Notes: generated by a model from the letters alone, not told the origin. Shown: positions 1-12,190, counted from the first letter of the stretch. The stretch is DNA of 64,000 bases from Derxia gummosa DSM 723 (GCF_000482785.1 NZ_KI519499.1:496001-560000), one strand, 5' to 3'. Made by a program: numbers and translations.

Positions 1-879
1 CTTGCTGCCCGAGCGGTAGAGCGTGCCGTCATGCGTCTCGCGCAGCGGCCGGTCCTCGCGCCGCTGCATGCGCGGCATGAAGGTGCGGAGGAGCTTCTCG
101 GTGAAGCCTGGCGCCATGCGCGCCGACATCGACGCGAGCTTGGACGCGGCCCCCACATGCACCTCGCGCTGCGGATCAACGGCGGCATCGAGGATGGCCT
201 CGGCCACGAGTTCCGGCGGGTACAGCGGGTCGGGCAGCCGTGCCTCGACGTCCATGACGTTCTTCGCATGCTCAAGGAAGGGCGTGTCGACGCCGGCCGG
301 CTTGATGACGCTCACCGCCACCGGCAGGCCGTCGTCGGCCAGTTCCATGCGCAGCGCGGCGCTGAAGGCCGCGACCGCGTGCTTCGACGCCGAGTAGGCG
401 CCCTGCAAGGGCAGCGGCACGTCGCTCACCTCGCTGCCGAGGTTGATGATGACGCCGCCGCGCTGGCGCGCGCGCAGATGGTCAGCGGCGATCAGGCTGC
501 CGTACACCACGCCCCAGTAGTTGGTCTCGAACAGGCGGCGCTGGTCGCGGATGTCGGTCTCGCAGAGCTTGCCGAAGATCGACACGCCGGCGTCGTTGAC
601 CCAGGTGTCGAAGCCGCCGAAGGCCTCGACCGCGACGCCGACCACCTCGCGCAGCTGGGCCGGGTCGGCCACGTCGGCGGCGGCCCAGACGGCGCAGCGC
701 CGCCGGCCGGGCGCGGCATTGAGTTCGTCGGCGAGCTTCGCGAGGGCTTCCTGGTTGCGCGCGACGAGCACGAGGCGCGCGCCGCGTTTCGCGGCCATGC
801 GAGCGGTCGCGAGACCGATGCCGCTGGTGGCGCCGGTGATGACGATGATCTGTCGTTCGACGGGCTTGTAGCTGGCCAT
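1..879 (-). CDS. SDR-family oxidoreductase (3' end beyond window)
   Basis: Short-chain dehydrogenase/reductase, a cytoplasmic NAD(P)-dependent oxidoreductase; the substrate cannot be told from sequence. The protein begins MASYKPVERQ and quickly enters the Rossmann glycine motif ITGATSGIG. The catalytic YSASK motif (YxxxK) lies near residue 155 and is preceded by a typical NLGSEV strand. The C-terminal part runs off the left edge, so about 293 residues are visible without a stop. A strong ribosome site (GAGGAGGAAC) sits directly before the ATG at 879, which fixes the start. It is divergent from the DUF4142 gene, with about 250 bp between them. Family call is secure; function is not. Confidence 0.9.
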   Translation of the reverse strand, partial: MASYKPVERQIIVITGATSGIGLATARMAAKRGARLVLVARNQEALAKLADELNAAPGRRRCAVWAAADVADPAQLREVVGVAVEAFGGFDTWVNDAGVSIFGKLCETDIRDQRRLFETNYWGVVYGSLIAADHLRARQRGGVIINLGSEVSDVPLPLQGAYSASKHAVAAFSAALRMELADDGLPVAVSVIKPAGVDTPFLEHAKNVMDVEARLPDPLYPPELVAEAILDAAVDPQREVHVGAASKLASMSARMAPGFTEKLLRTFMPRMQRREDRPLRETHDGTLYRSGSK

Positions 880-1131
880 GGTTCCTCCTCGGTTCGGACA
901 GTGAACCGCCGATTGTTCGCGCCGCTTCCCGACGCTGCCGTCGGGCGACGCGCCGCCCGCTTGTGCGACTGGCGGCAACGCGGAAATCCCGGCTGGAGAA
1001 ATTGCATGCGCAATGCAGCTTATGAGGCACCCGGGCCACCCTCCCCGCGCCGTCGCCCAAGGCTCGCGGGGGCCGCACGCGTCTTGCCCCGTGCAGGCAC
1101 GGACCTGCCGTCCGCATTCAAAGGAGAGACC

Positions 1132-1866
1132 ATGCCTGCCACTTCCAGCACCCATCCCGCCGGCACCGGCATCGACGGCGCCCGCCGCGCCGACGGACGC
1201 GGCGATCACGCCGCCCGCGCCGCTCGGGCCGACGGCCCGCGCCTCACCCTCGCCGGCCTCGCGCTCATGGTCGCGATCGGCGTCACGCTGCCCGGCACCG
1301 CCCGCCCCCAGGGCATGGGCGGCGAGACCCGTCCCGGCAACGCGCCCACCACGCAGCAGACGCCGGCCACGCCCACCGCGCCCACGGCCCAACCCTCGGC
1401 GACGAGCACCCGCGAATCGACCGCGAAGCTCTCGCGCGCCGACCGCAAGTTCATCGAGGAAGCGGCCGCCGGTGGACTGGCGGAGGTGCAGCTCGGCGGC
1501 ATCGCCGTCAAGAACGCCGGCCATGATTCGGTGCGCCAGTTCGGCCAGCGCATGGTCGACGACCACGGCAAGGCCAACACCGAGCTGAAGACGCTGGCCA
1601 GCGCCAAGGGTGTGCAGCTGCCCACCGAAACCAGCGGCAAGATGCAGCGCGAAGCGAAGAAGCTCCAGGGACTGAGCGGCAACAAGTTCGACCGCGAGTA
1701 CATGGACTCGATGACCGATGATCACGAGAAGGACATCAAGCTCTTCCGCAAGGCCGCCGACGGTGCCGACGACGCCGACGTGAAAGCGTTTGCAGCCAAG
1801 ACCCTGCCGATCCTGGAGGAGCACCACCGCATGGCCGAGGAGACCGAGCGGATGGTGAAGAAGTGA
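1132..1866 (+). CDS. DUF4142 domain-containing exported protein
   Basis: Protein of 244 residues. After a polar, Arg/Asp-rich start of about 37 residues comes one hydrophobic segment (about 38-55) that could be a signal peptide or anchor. A Pro/Thr/Ala-rich linker follows, then a helical DUF4142 domain from about residue 95 to the end, with typical stretches such as DRKFIEEAAAGGLAEVQLG, FGQRMVDDH and LPILEEHHRMAEE. DUF4142 proteins are ferritin-like four-helix proteins of the envelope with poorly known roles, often stress-linked. The ATG at 1132 follows AAAGGAGAG, a good ribosome site; the open frame upstream lacks coding character. A strong hairpin follows the stop. Function unknown. Confidence 0.85.
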   Translation: MPATSSTHPAGTGIDGARRADGRGDHAARAARADGPRLTLAGLALMVAIGVTLPGTARPQGMGGETRPGNAPTTQQTPATPTAPTAQPSATSTRESTAKLSRADRKFIEEAAAGGLAEVQLGGIAVKNAGHDSVRQFGQRMVDDHGKANTELKTLASAKGVQLPTETSGKMQREAKKLQGLSGNKFDREYMDSMTDDHEKDIKLFRKAADGADDADVKAFAAKTLPILEEHHRMAEETERMVKK

Positions 1867-1920
1867 CGCGCCTCGGGCGCCATCACCGCATTGCCGGCGG
1901 GACTGGCGTCATCTGAACGC

Positions 1921-1947
1921 AGGCCGGATCGCGCGACGATCCGGCCT
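1921..1947 (+). terminator. Perfect 11-bp hairpin after the DUF4142 gene
   Basis: An 11-bp perfect stem (1921-1931 with 1937-1947, core AGGCCGGATCG) around a 5-nt loop begins 55 nt after the DUF4142 stop. There is no T-run after it, so it would be a weak intrinsic terminator or an RNA 3'-end stabiliser. Confidence 0.5.
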
Positions 1948-1950
1948 GCT

Positions 1951-2077
1951 CGCCCGTACTTCATGAACAGCACGTCGAGGCCCGATCTGCCCTCGTGTTC
2001 GTCGATGTGGCCCACGGCGGCCGGCATGCGCTGGTCGACCGGACGATCTCGGAGGTGCTGTTCATGAAGTACGGGCG
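1951..2077. repeat. Perfect 23-bp inverted repeat, arms 81 bp apart
   Basis: The arm at 1951-1973 (starting CGCCCGTACTTCATGAAC) is an exact reverse complement of 2055-2077, with 81 bp between. It lies in a stretch without an intact gene, directly before a degenerate coding remnant. The right arm ends where cNMP-domain-like coding similarity begins. It resembles the edge of a rearrangement or a small inverted-repeat element; no transposase is present. Confidence 0.6.
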
Positions 2078-2287
2078 AGTGTCGCCACCGACGGGCCGGT
2101 CATGTGCGATGCACTGAAACTCGACGCGCTGGAGGAGCTGCCGCGCAAGCGGCCCGACCTGCACGCAAAGCTGCTGCTCGCGGTGGGACACGACCTGCGG
2201 GAACTGCTGGCCCGGGCGACGGCAGAGAGCCAGACGCTGGAAACCTGTAGCCGGTGGATCACCGCGCCTCTCATGCCGGTGCATTGA
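2075..2287 (+). pseudogene. Remnant resembling the tail of a cyclic-nucleotide-binding domain
   Basis: The frame 2075-2239 reads ASVATDGPVMCDALKLDALE, then PDLHAKLLLAVGHDLRELL and ATAESQTLE. This pattern looks like the last strand and C-terminal helix of cNMP-binding domains as found at the end of some SulP transporters or GlsA proteins (A.V.A..P.....L....L....P.L...LL..L...L..RL..A..E...LE). No start, ribosome site or body of the domain exists upstream; similarity begins at the inverted-repeat arm. I read it as a decayed 3' fragment. The match is from memory of family patterns, not from a search. Confidence 0.35.
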
Positions 2288-2310
2288 TGGAAACCGGCGC
2301 CGCAGAAAAC

Positions 2311-2335
2311 AAAAAAGCCCCTGGAGTCAGGGGCT
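2311..2335 (-). terminator. Rho-independent terminator of tRNA-Ser
   Basis: Read on the minus strand it is an 8-bp stem (AGCCCCTG/CAGGGGCT, positions 2316-2323 and 2328-2335) with a 4-nt loop, followed by six T residues. It starts 14 nt after the tRNA 3' end. Confidence 0.9.
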
Positions 2336-2348
2336 TGTCTGTAGTGAC

Positions 2349-2439
2349 TGGCGGAGAGAGCGGGATTCGAACCCGCGGTGGGCTATTAACCCACACACGC
2401 TTTCCAGGCGTGCGACTTAAACCACTCATCCATCTCTCC
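2349..2439 (-). tRNA. tRNA-Ser (anticodon GGA)
   Basis: A 91-nt class II tRNA with encoded CCA (2349-2351). The acceptor stem is GGAGAGA/TCTCTCC with discriminator G. The anticodon arm reads CACGCCTGGAAAGCGTG, giving GGA, which decodes UCC/UCU. A long variable arm (GTGGGTTAATAGCCCAC), typical of serine tRNA, is followed by the T-arm GGTTCGAAT. An intrinsic terminator follows directly, so the tRNA is its own short unit. It lies downstream of acs on the same strand. Confidence 0.97.
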
Positions 2440-2527
2440 GCAGCCAGCCGGTAAGTATAGCAGCGCTAGACCCACCTTCCGTCATGCAGAGCGACCGCCG
2501 CGTTGCGCGGCAGTCGCATCGCCTTCC

Positions 2528-4495
<1,968 letters not shown>

Positions 4496-4603
4496 GTCAT
4501 GTCTCCGTTGACGGGCGGTTGGTCGAGTGCGGATTGGGTTGAACGAGGTCGCTCGGCATTGGCGGCGACCTTCTTTGAGTGCTGGCCTGCGCTTGCGGGT
4601 GAC

Positions 4604-4618
4604 GCATATGCATTGCCA
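4604..4618 (-). promoter_or_regulatory. Candidate sigma-54 promoter for acs
   Basis: On the minus strand TGGCAATGCATATGC shows the GG-N10-GC spacing of -24/-12 elements (consensus TGGCAC-N5-TTGC); the -12 half reads ATGC instead of TTGC. It lies about 108 bp before the acs ATG. One isolated match, so tentative. Confidence 0.25.
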
Positions 4619-4749
4619 GAAGGAGTGTGGCGATGGCCCGCAGCCAAGCTAGGGTCGGTCACTTACCCTCCACTTACATAGGAAAGCACCCTGCCCGGAC
4701 CCGCCGCTAGAATCGCCCGCGCCTTTCAATCAACTTTAATTCGGGCCTC

Positions 4750-5415
4750 ATGAGCAACTCCCTCCACGCCACTTCGCTGTCCCCCCGACTCAAGACGCTG
4801 CCGCGCATCATCTTCGCGAGCCGGTGGTTGCAGATGCCGCTTTACGTCGGGCTGATCCTTGCCCAGGCGGTGTACGTGTTCCATTTCTGGGTCGAGCTGC
4901 TGCATCTGATCAAGGCCGCGATGGGCAGCGGCGCCGACGCAGTGGCGCTCATCTGCTCGGTCACGCCGGGCTCGGAGGAATGCCGTGCCGGACTCGCCGC
5001 GCTGGCTGACGCCGCGCAGGCAAACGGCGGTCATGAAGGGCCGCGGCTGACCGAGACGCTCATCATGCTGGTGGTGCTCGGGCTGATCGACGTGGTGATG
5101 ATCTCGAACCTCCTGATCATGGTGATCGTGGGCGGCTACGAAACCTTTGTGTCACGGCTCGAACTCGAAGGACATCCCGATCAGCCCGAATGGCTGTCGC
5201 ATGTGAACGCCTCGGTACTCAAGGTCAAGCTGGCCACCGCGATCATCGGCATCTCGTCGATCCATCTGCTCAAGACCTTCATCAACGCAGCCAACTACGA
5301 CACCAAGATGCTGATGTGGCAGACGATCATCCACGTCGTCTTCCTGCTGTCGGCGATCGCGATCGCGCTGGTCGATCGCATCCTCGGCGGGGCATCCCAT
5401 ACCGAGGCGCATTGA
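4750..5415 (+). CDS. UPF0114/TIGR00645 (YqhA-like) membrane protein
   Basis: Inner-membrane protein of 221 residues resembling E. coli YqhA, function unknown. It keeps the family pattern: [17 protein letters not shown] near the start, [27 protein letters not shown] in the middle, then [18 protein letters not shown] and a final helix ending VDRILGG. Three to four membrane helices are visible. Between the first and second helix sits a roughly 40-residue loop with Cys residues (around residues 58-100) that the shorter E. coli protein lacks. The ATG at 4750 is the first Met of the conserved frame. It faces NhaA convergently with 28 bp between stops. Confidence 0.85.
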   Translation: MSNSLHATSLSPRLKTLPRIIFASRWLQMPLYVGLILAQAVYVFHFWVELLHLIKAAMGSGADAVALICSVTPGSEECRAGLAALADAAQANGGHEGPRLTETLIMLVVLGLIDVVMISNLLIMVIVGGYETFVSRLELEGHPDQPEWLSHVNASVLKVKLATAIIGISSIHLLKTFINAANYDTKMLMWQTIIHVVFLLSAIAIALVDRILGGASHTEAH

Positions 5416-5443
5416 CCCGCATTCCGCATGCATCTTCGGGCGG

Positions 5444-6634
<1,191 letters not shown>

Positions 6635-6695
6635 GGCGATGGCGGACGAGAGAGTTGTTGGTGTTGGAGACGGCGCGACGGCCGCCGTGGCCAGC

Positions 6696-6717
6696 GACCA
6701 TCCGTCAAGGGATGGTC
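6696..6717. promoter_or_regulatory. Inverted repeat in the nhaA-fumarase divergent region
   Basis: An exact 8-bp inverted repeat, GACCATCC-N6-GGATGGTC, about 62 bp before nhaA and 140 bp before the fumarase gene. It could be an operator for either gene or an RNA hairpin. A TAGAAT hexamer at 6731-6736 could be a -10 element towards fumarase, but no convincing -35 is seen. Confidence 0.35.
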
Positions 6718-6857
6718 AGTGCCAGCCGATTAGAATGCCGCGCTTTACCGCGCGCACCCCGCATCTTGCGGCTGGCCATGGGCCTCCGCGCGCTGTTACG
6801 AGCGGTCCGGGAAGCCCGGCGCCGCGTTCTCTGCTCCCACTTTCGAGGCGCCAGGCC

Positions 6858-8378
6858 ATGAGCACGATCAAGCAGGAAGACCTGATTCAAAGCATCGCGG
6901 ATGCCTTCCAGTTCATCAGCTATTACCACCCGCTGGACTACATCCAGGCCCTCGGCGCCGCCTATGAACGCGAGCAGAGCCCCGCGGCGCGCGACGCGAT
7001 CGCCCAGATCCTGACCAACAGCCGCATGGCCGCCGAAGGCCATCGCCCGATCTGCCAGGACACCGGCATCGCGACCGTGTTCCTCAAGGTCGGCATGGAC
7101 GTGAAGTGGGAGGCCAGCATAAGCCTCGCCGACATGGTCAACGAGGGCGTGCGCCGCGCCTACAACGGCTACTCCGAGAACGTCCTGCGCGCCTCGGTGC
7201 TCAACGATCCGGCCTTCGGCCGCAAGAACACCAAGGACAACACGCCCGCCGTCATCCACTACGAGATCGTCCCGGGCGATCACGTGGAAGTGATCTGCGC
7301 GGCCAAGGGCGGCGGCTCGGAAGCCAAGACCAAGATGGTCATGCTCAACCCGAGCGACAGCATCGTCGACTGGGTCGTGAAGACCGTGCCGACCATGGGC
7401 GCCGGCTGGTGCCCGCCGGGCCTGCTCGGCATCGGCATCGGCGGCACGCCCGAGAAGGCGATGCTGCTGGCCAAGGAATCGCTGATGGCGCCGGTGGACA
7501 TGGCCGAACTGCTCGCGCGCGGCCCGGCCAACAAGCTCGAAGAACTGCGCATCGAGCTGTACACGAAGGTGAACGCGCTCGGCATCGGCGCCCAGGGCCT
7601 CGGCGGCCTGACCACGGTGCTCGACGTCAAGATCCTCGACTACCCGACCCACGCGGCGAACCTGCCGGTCGCGATGATCCCGAACTGCGCGGCGACGCGG
7701 CACTGCCACTTCCACCTCGACGGTTCGGGCCCGGCCGTGCTCACGCCCCCGTCGGTCGAAGACTGGCCGAAGGTGACCTGGACCGCGAACACCGAGCAGA
7801 GCAAGCGCGTTGACCTCAACACGCTCACGCCGGAGGAAGTCGCCTCGTGGAAGCCGGGCCAGACCCTGCTGCTCAACGGCAAGATGCTCACCGGCCGCGA
7901 CGCCGCCCACAAGCGCATCTCCGACATGCTCGCCAAGGGCGAGAAGCTGCCCGTCGACTTCACCAACCGCGTCATCTACTACGTCGGCCCGGTCGATCCG
8001 GTGGGCGATGAAGTGGTCGGCCCGGCCGGCCCCACGACCGCGACGCGCATGGACAAGTTCACCGACACGATGCTCGGCCAGACCGGCCTGATCGCGATGA
8101 TCGGCAAGAGCGAGCGCGGCCCCGGCGCGATCGAGTCGATCAAGAAGCACAAGCGCGCCTACCTCATGGCCGTGGGCGGCGCCGCCTACCTCGTGAGCAA
8201 GGCGATCAAGTCGGCCAAGGTCGTCGGCTTCGAAGACCTGGGCATGGAAGCGATCTACGAGTTCGACGTGAAGGACATGCCCGTCACGGTCGCCGTCGAT
8301 GCGACCGGCGAATCCGTGCACAACACCGGCCCGGTGAAGTGGAAGGAAATCATCGCCAACCTGGGCAAGGCGGCCTGA
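6858..8378 (+). CDS. fumA: Fumarate hydratase, class I (4Fe-4S)
   Basis: Iron-sulfur fumarase of the TCA cycle, interconverting fumarate and malate in the cytoplasm. It has 506 residues, the length of the shorter single-chain class I enzymes. Cluster ligands are apparent at C66 (CQDTG), C185 (GWCPPGLLGIGIGGT) and C277 (NCAATRHCHFH). The C-terminal beta-type domain carries GPTTATRMDKF and GKSERGPGAIE. The ATG at 6858 starts MSTIKQEDLIQSIADAFQFI, which fits the family; the open frame upstream overlaps nhaA's 5' end and is not coding. The stop TGA shares its last base with the ATG of murI, so the two are translationally coupled. Confidence 0.95.
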   Translation: MSTIKQEDLIQSIADAFQFISYYHPLDYIQALGAAYEREQSPAARDAIAQILTNSRMAAEGHRPICQDTGIATVFLKVGMDVKWEASISLADMVNEGVRRAYNGYSENVLRASVLNDPAFGRKNTKDNTPAVIHYEIVPGDHVEVICAAKGGGSEAKTKMVMLNPSDSIVDWVVKTVPTMGAGWCPPGLLGIGIGGTPEKAMLLAKESLMAPVDMAELLARGPANKLEELRIELYTKVNALGIGAQGLGGLTTVLDVKILDYPTHAANLPVAMIPNCAATRHCHFHLDGSGPAVLTPPSVEDWPKVTWTANTEQSKRVDLNTLTPEEVASWKPGQTLLLNGKMLTGRDAAHKRISDMLAKGEKLPVDFTNRVIYYVGPVDPVGDEVVGPAGPTTATRMDKFTDTMLGQTGLIAMIGKSERGPGAIESIKKHKRAYLMAVGGAAYLVSKAIKSAKVVGFEDLGMEAIYEFDVKDMPVTVAVDATGESVHNTGPVKWKEIIANLGKAA

Positions 8379-9277
8379 TGGTAGATGCGGTGAACGGCGG
8401 CAGCCTCGGGGCCGACGCCGACGCCGCCAGGGCGAACCACGCCGACGGTCGGGCGGATGCGCGGGCGGCAACAACCGCCCGCGCGCCGCTCACCGTCGGC
8501 GTTTTCGATTCCGGGCTGGGCGGCCTGTCGGTGCTGCGTGAAATCCGCGCGGTGCTGCCGGGCGCCCGGCTCGTCTACTTCGCGGATTCCGGCAATGCGC
8601 CCTACGGGGGCCGCAGTGATGCCTTCGTGCGCGAGCGCAGCCAGGCGATCGCGCGCTGGCTAATCGGGCGCGGCGCGCAGGCGATCGTGGTCGCCTGCAA
8701 CACCGCGACGGCGGCGGCGATCGACGGTCTGCGCGATGTGCACGGCCTGCCGATCGTCGGCGTCGAGCCGGGGCTGAAGCCGGCAGCAGCGCACACGCGC
8801 AGCGGCACGGTCGGCGTGCTGGCGACGCGCGGCACGCTCGCAAGCGCGCGCTATGCGGCGCTGCGCGACCGCGTGGCGCGGGCGAATCCGAAGGTGTGCT
8901 TCGTCGAGGCGGCGGGTGAAGGCTGGGTCGAGCTGGTCGAGGCCGGCGCGGCGCAGTCACCCGAAGCCTTCGAGCGCGTGCGCGAGGTGGTGCGGCCGCT
9001 GCTCGATGCCGGCGCCGACACACTCGTGCTCGGCTGCACGCACTACCCCTTTCTTGCCGACGCGGTGCGCGCGGCCGCGAACGGCGCGCGCATCATCGAG
9101 ACCGGCCATGCGATCGCGCGGCAATTGCTGCGGCGCGTCGATACCGAACTTGGACTGATGCACGCGAACGGCGCGGCGACGATCGAGTTCAGCAGCAGCG
9201 GCGACGCGGCCCACGGCCTCGCGGTTGCGCGGCGGCTGCTCGGCGATGTCGGACTGGTCGCGGCCGACGCGGCCTGA
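8378..9277 (+). CDS. murI: Glutamate racemase
   Basis: Makes D-glutamate for peptidoglycan in the cytoplasm. It has 299 residues. The first 37 residues are an Ala/Asp-rich extension with no family match; the core begins LTVGVFDSGLGGLSVLREI. The two catalytic cysteines are C107 (ACNTATAAA) and C221 (GCTHYPF), with D44 in the FDSG motif. The start is the ATG in TGATG, overlapping the fumarase stop by one base. A start upstream inside fumarase is possible but unneeded. Its 3' end faces the YdcF-like gene with a 21-bp gap. Confidence 0.93.
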   Translation: MVDAVNGGSLGADADAARANHADGRADARAATTARAPLTVGVFDSGLGGLSVLREIRAVLPGARLVYFADSGNAPYGGRSDAFVRERSQAIARWLIGRGAQAIVVACNTATAAAIDGLRDVHGLPIVGVEPGLKPAAAHTRSGTVGVLATRGTLASARYAALRDRVARANPKVCFVEAAGEGWVELVEAGAAQSPEAFERVREVVRPLLDAGADTLVLGCTHYPFLADAVRAAANGARIIETGHAIARQLLRRVDTELGLMHANGAATIEFSSSGDAAHGLAVARRLLGDVGLVAADAA

Positions 9278-9298
9278 GCCGCCGACCGCGCCGGGCGT

Positions 9299-10111
9299 TC
9301 AGTCGAGATGCAGCGTCGTGGCCATCTGGTAAGCGGCCATCGCCACCATCTCGCGCAGCAGCGCGCGCGTCGTGGCAAGACCCTCGGCCGTCGGCAACCA
9401 GTCGCGCGGATCGGTCGCGCGCAGCAGCCGTTGCGGCACTGGCGCGGCATAGACGGTGAAGCCGGCCGCCGCGAACGCCGCCCGCGCACGCGGCATGTGG
9501 ACGGCATCGGTCACGAGCACGATGTTGCGGATGCCGGCCGGAATCAGCATGCGGGCGGTGCCGGCCGCGTTGCCGCGCGTGTCGCCCGACAGCTCCTCGG
9601 CATAGCGCGCCGGCAGGGCGAAGTCATCGCTCAACACGCGCGCCATGATCGCCGCCTCCGACGAGATGCCGCCGTCGGGCATGCCGCCGCTCACGGTGAT
9701 CGGCAGCCGCGTCTGGCGCGCCAGATGCACCGCCTGGCGCAGCCGCTCGGCCGAGGACGGGGCCAGATCCTCGATCTGGCCACGCTCGGCGCCAGGGCGC
9801 TGCACGCGACCGCCACCGAGCACCACGATCATCGCCGGCCGGTACTCGGACTTGAAATGCGGCAGCGTCGCCGGATCGAAGCCGCGCACCGAGGCCGTGT
9901 ACACCTGCTGCGCCGTGAGCGCGATGTAGCTCGTGGAGCCGAGCCAGAGCACCGTGGACGAGGCGACGATCAGCAGCCAGCCGAGATTGGGCCGCCGGTT
10001 GAGCGAGAACAGCCCGATCGCCATCACGATCAGGAGCGAGGCGGGCGGCAGCAGCAGGGTGGAGATCAGACTCCACCAGAACCAGCCCGAGGCAAGCCAA
10101 TCGGGAACCAT
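9299..10111 (-). CDS. YdcF/DUF218-family membrane protein
   Basis: 270 residues. Two N-terminal membrane helices (about 10-35 and 42-65) precede a cytoplasmic or periplasmic DUF218 domain from about residue 85. The domain shows the family marks: AMIVVLGGG at its start, LPITVSGGMP, a SEAAIMARVL stretch, then SGDTRGNAAGTARML and IVLVTDAVHMPRARAAF. Members are linked to envelope polysaccharide metabolism (ElyC/SanA relatives), but activities are unproven. It lies between murI (convergent) and prpE (same strand, 80 bp upstream); a cell-wall role would fit murI, which is inference only. Confidence 0.85.
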   Translation of the reverse strand: MVPDWLASGWFWWSLISTLLLPPASLLIVMAIGLFSLNRRPNLGWLLIVASSTVLWLGSTSYIALTAQQVYTASVRGFDPATLPHFKSEYRPAMIVVLGGGRVQRPGAERGQIEDLAPSSAERLRQAVHLARQTRLPITVSGGMPDGGISSEAAIMARVLSDDFALPARYAEELSGDTRGNAAGTARMLIPAGIRNIVLVTDAVHMPRARAAFAAAGFTVYAAPVPQRLLRATDPRDWLPTAEGLATTRALLREMVAMAAYQMATTLHLD

Positions 10112-10191
10112 GTTGATCAGGGCCTCGACCGGCCCGCTTGTTGGGGAGCCGCATTCTAGGCGGCGCCCCGTCGGGCCGAGTACGGCCGAGA

Positions 10192-12096
10192 TCAGGCGAT
10201 GCCGACGGCCGTGCGCAATTGCTGGAGCGCGACCGGATCCTCGATGGTCGTGAGGTCACCGGGGTCACGGCCTTCGCACAGCGCCTGCATCGCGCGGCGC
10301 AGCAGCTTGCCCGAGCGGGTCTTGGGCAGCGCGGTCACGAAATGCACGCGCGACGGACGCGCGACCGCGCCGAGCTGCCCATCCACCACCTTGAAGATCT
10401 CGGCTTCGAGCTTCTTGGCACTGTCGGAGGTGGCGACAAGCGCCGCGTCCTTGACGATCGCGAAGGCCACGGCGACCTGGCCCTTGAGCTGGTCGGCCAC
10501 GCCCACCACCGCCACTTCGGCGACGGCGTTGTGGCTGCTGATGCTTTCCTCGATCTCGCGGGTGCCGAGGCGGTGGCCGGCGACGTTGATGACGTCGTCG
10601 GTGCGGCCGAGCACGAAGTAGTAGCCGTCCTCGTCGCGCATGCCGTAGTCGAAGGTCGAGTAGAACTGGGCGTTCGGGAAGCTCGTGAAGTAGGTCTTCA
10701 CGAAGCGCGCGTCATCGCCCCAGATCGTGCTCATGCAGCCCGGCGGCAGCGGCGGCATGACGGCGATCACGCCCTTCTCGCCAGCGGCGGCTTCCTCGCC
10801 CTGCTCGTTCAGCAGCTTGACGTTGTAGCCGTAGGTCGGACGGCCCGGCGAGCCGAACTTGATGTCCATGCCCGGCTGCACACCGCGCGCCACCGACAGG
10901 ATCGGCCAGCCGGTTTCGGTCTGCCAGTAGTTGTCGAGGATGGCCTTGCCGATGCCGTCCGAAATCCATTGCGCGGTCGGCTCGTCGAGCGGCTCGCCCG
11001 CGAGGAAGAGCGCGCGCAGCGACGACAGGTCGTACTTGCTGAGCAGCGTCGGGTCCTGCTTCTTGAGCACGCGCACGGCGGTCGGCGCCGAGAACATGAG
11101 GCTGACCTTGTACTTCTCGACGATCTGCCACCAGATGCCCGCGTCGGGGCGCAGCGGCGTGCCTTCGTACACGACCGTCGCCATGCCGGCGAGCAGCGGG
11201 CCATAGACGATGTAGCTGTGGCCGACGACCCAGCCGATGTCGCTGGTCGAGAAGAAGGTCTCGCCCGGCTCGCCCTGGTAGATGTACTTGATCGAGGCCG
11301 CGAGCGCGACGGCGTAACCGCCGGTATCGCGCTGCACGCCCTTCGGCTTACCCGTCGTGCCGGAGGTGTAGAGGATGTAGCTCGGCTCGTTCGATTCGAG
11401 CCATTCCACCGGCACTTCGGCAGCGGCGTGCTTCGTGGTGATGGTCGCGTAATCGACGTCGCGGCCTTCGACCGGCGCGAACTTGGCCAAGCCGCGATCG
11501 ACCATCAGCACCTTGGGCGGCTTGTGCGCGGCGAGGTCGATGGCGGCGTCGAGCAGCGGCTTGTATTCGACGACCTTGCCCGAGCGCGCGCCGGCGTCGG
11601 CGCTGACGATCAGCGCGGGCGTCGCATCGTCGATGCGGGTGGCGAGCGAATGGCTCGCGAAGCCGCCGAACACCACCGAATGCACGGCGCCGATGCGCAC
11701 CGCCGCGAGCATCGCGAACAGCGCTTCCGGAATCATCGGCATGTAGATCAGCACGCGATCGCCCTTGCCGACGCCAAGCTCCTTGTAGGCGGCAGCGACC
11801 TTGTTCACCTCGCGATGAACATCGGCAAAGGTATAGACGCGCTCCTGATCGACCTCGGTCGAGATGAAGATGATCGCGGCCTGATCGGCGCGGTCCTTCA
11901 GGTGACGGTCGATCGCGTTGTGGCACAGGTTGGTCGTGCCACCGACGAACCAGCGCGCGAACGGCGGGTTCGAGAAATCGAGCACCTGCCGCGGTGCGTC
12001 CTTCCACTCGATAAGTGCGGACTGCTCGCGCCAGAATCCTTCGGCATCCTCGACGGAACGTTGGTGGAATGCCTCGTAGGCAGCCTGATTCGTCAT
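10192..12096 (-). CDS. prpE: Propionyl-CoA synthetase
   Basis: AMP-forming ligase activating propionate to propionyl-CoA, the entry step of the methylcitrate cycle. It has 634 residues, close to PrpE (about 630). Seen are the core [29 protein letters not shown], and the acetylatable-lysine motif PKTRSGKLLRRAM near the end. The start MTNQAAYEAFHQRS at 12096 matches the family; an upstream in-frame extension is not supported. The usual prp genes (prpB, prpC, acnD) are absent nearby, so it is a stand-alone gene here. Two Acs-type enzymes within 10 kb suggest short-chain fatty acid use. Confidence 0.93.
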   Translation of the reverse strand: MTNQAAYEAFHQRSVEDAEGFWREQSALIEWKDAPRQVLDFSNPPFARWFVGGTTNLCHNAIDRHLKDRADQAAIIFISTEVDQERVYTFADVHREVNKVAAAYKELGVGKGDRVLIYMPMIPEALFAMLAAVRIGAVHSVVFGGFASHSLATRIDDATPALIVSADAGARSGKVVEYKPLLDAAIDLAAHKPPKVLMVDRGLAKFAPVEGRDVDYATITTKHAAAEVPVEWLESNEPSYILYTSGTTGKPKGVQRDTGGYAVALAASIKYIYQGEPGETFFSTSDIGWVVGHSYIVYGPLLAGMATVVYEGTPLRPDAGIWWQIVEKYKVSLMFSAPTAVRVLKKQDPTLLSKYDLSSLRALFLAGEPLDEPTAQWISDGIGKAILDNYWQTETGWPILSVARGVQPGMDIKFGSPGRPTYGYNVKLLNEQGEEAAAGEKGVIAVMPPLPPGCMSTIWGDDARFVKTYFTSFPNAQFYSTFDYGMRDEDGYYFVLGRTDDVINVAGHRLGTREIEESISSHNAVAEVAVVGVADQLKGQVAVAFAIVKDAALVATSDSAKKLEAEIFKVVDGQLGAVARPSRVHFVTALPKTRSGKLLRRAMQALCEGRDPGDLTTIEDPVALQQLRTAVGIA

Positions 12097-12190
12097 GTGT
12101 GTCTCCCCAGACATTCCCCGGCCGGATCGGCCGGGCCGACATGCCCCGTCCATGCGGGGCTGTATGGCGGCGGAATGTGACGGGGCGGAC

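Noticed and set aside
12143-12160. Hairpin GCCCCG-N6-CGGGGC upstream of prpE
   Set aside because: Only a 6-bp GC stem without T-run, lying before the gene rather than after it; too weak to call.
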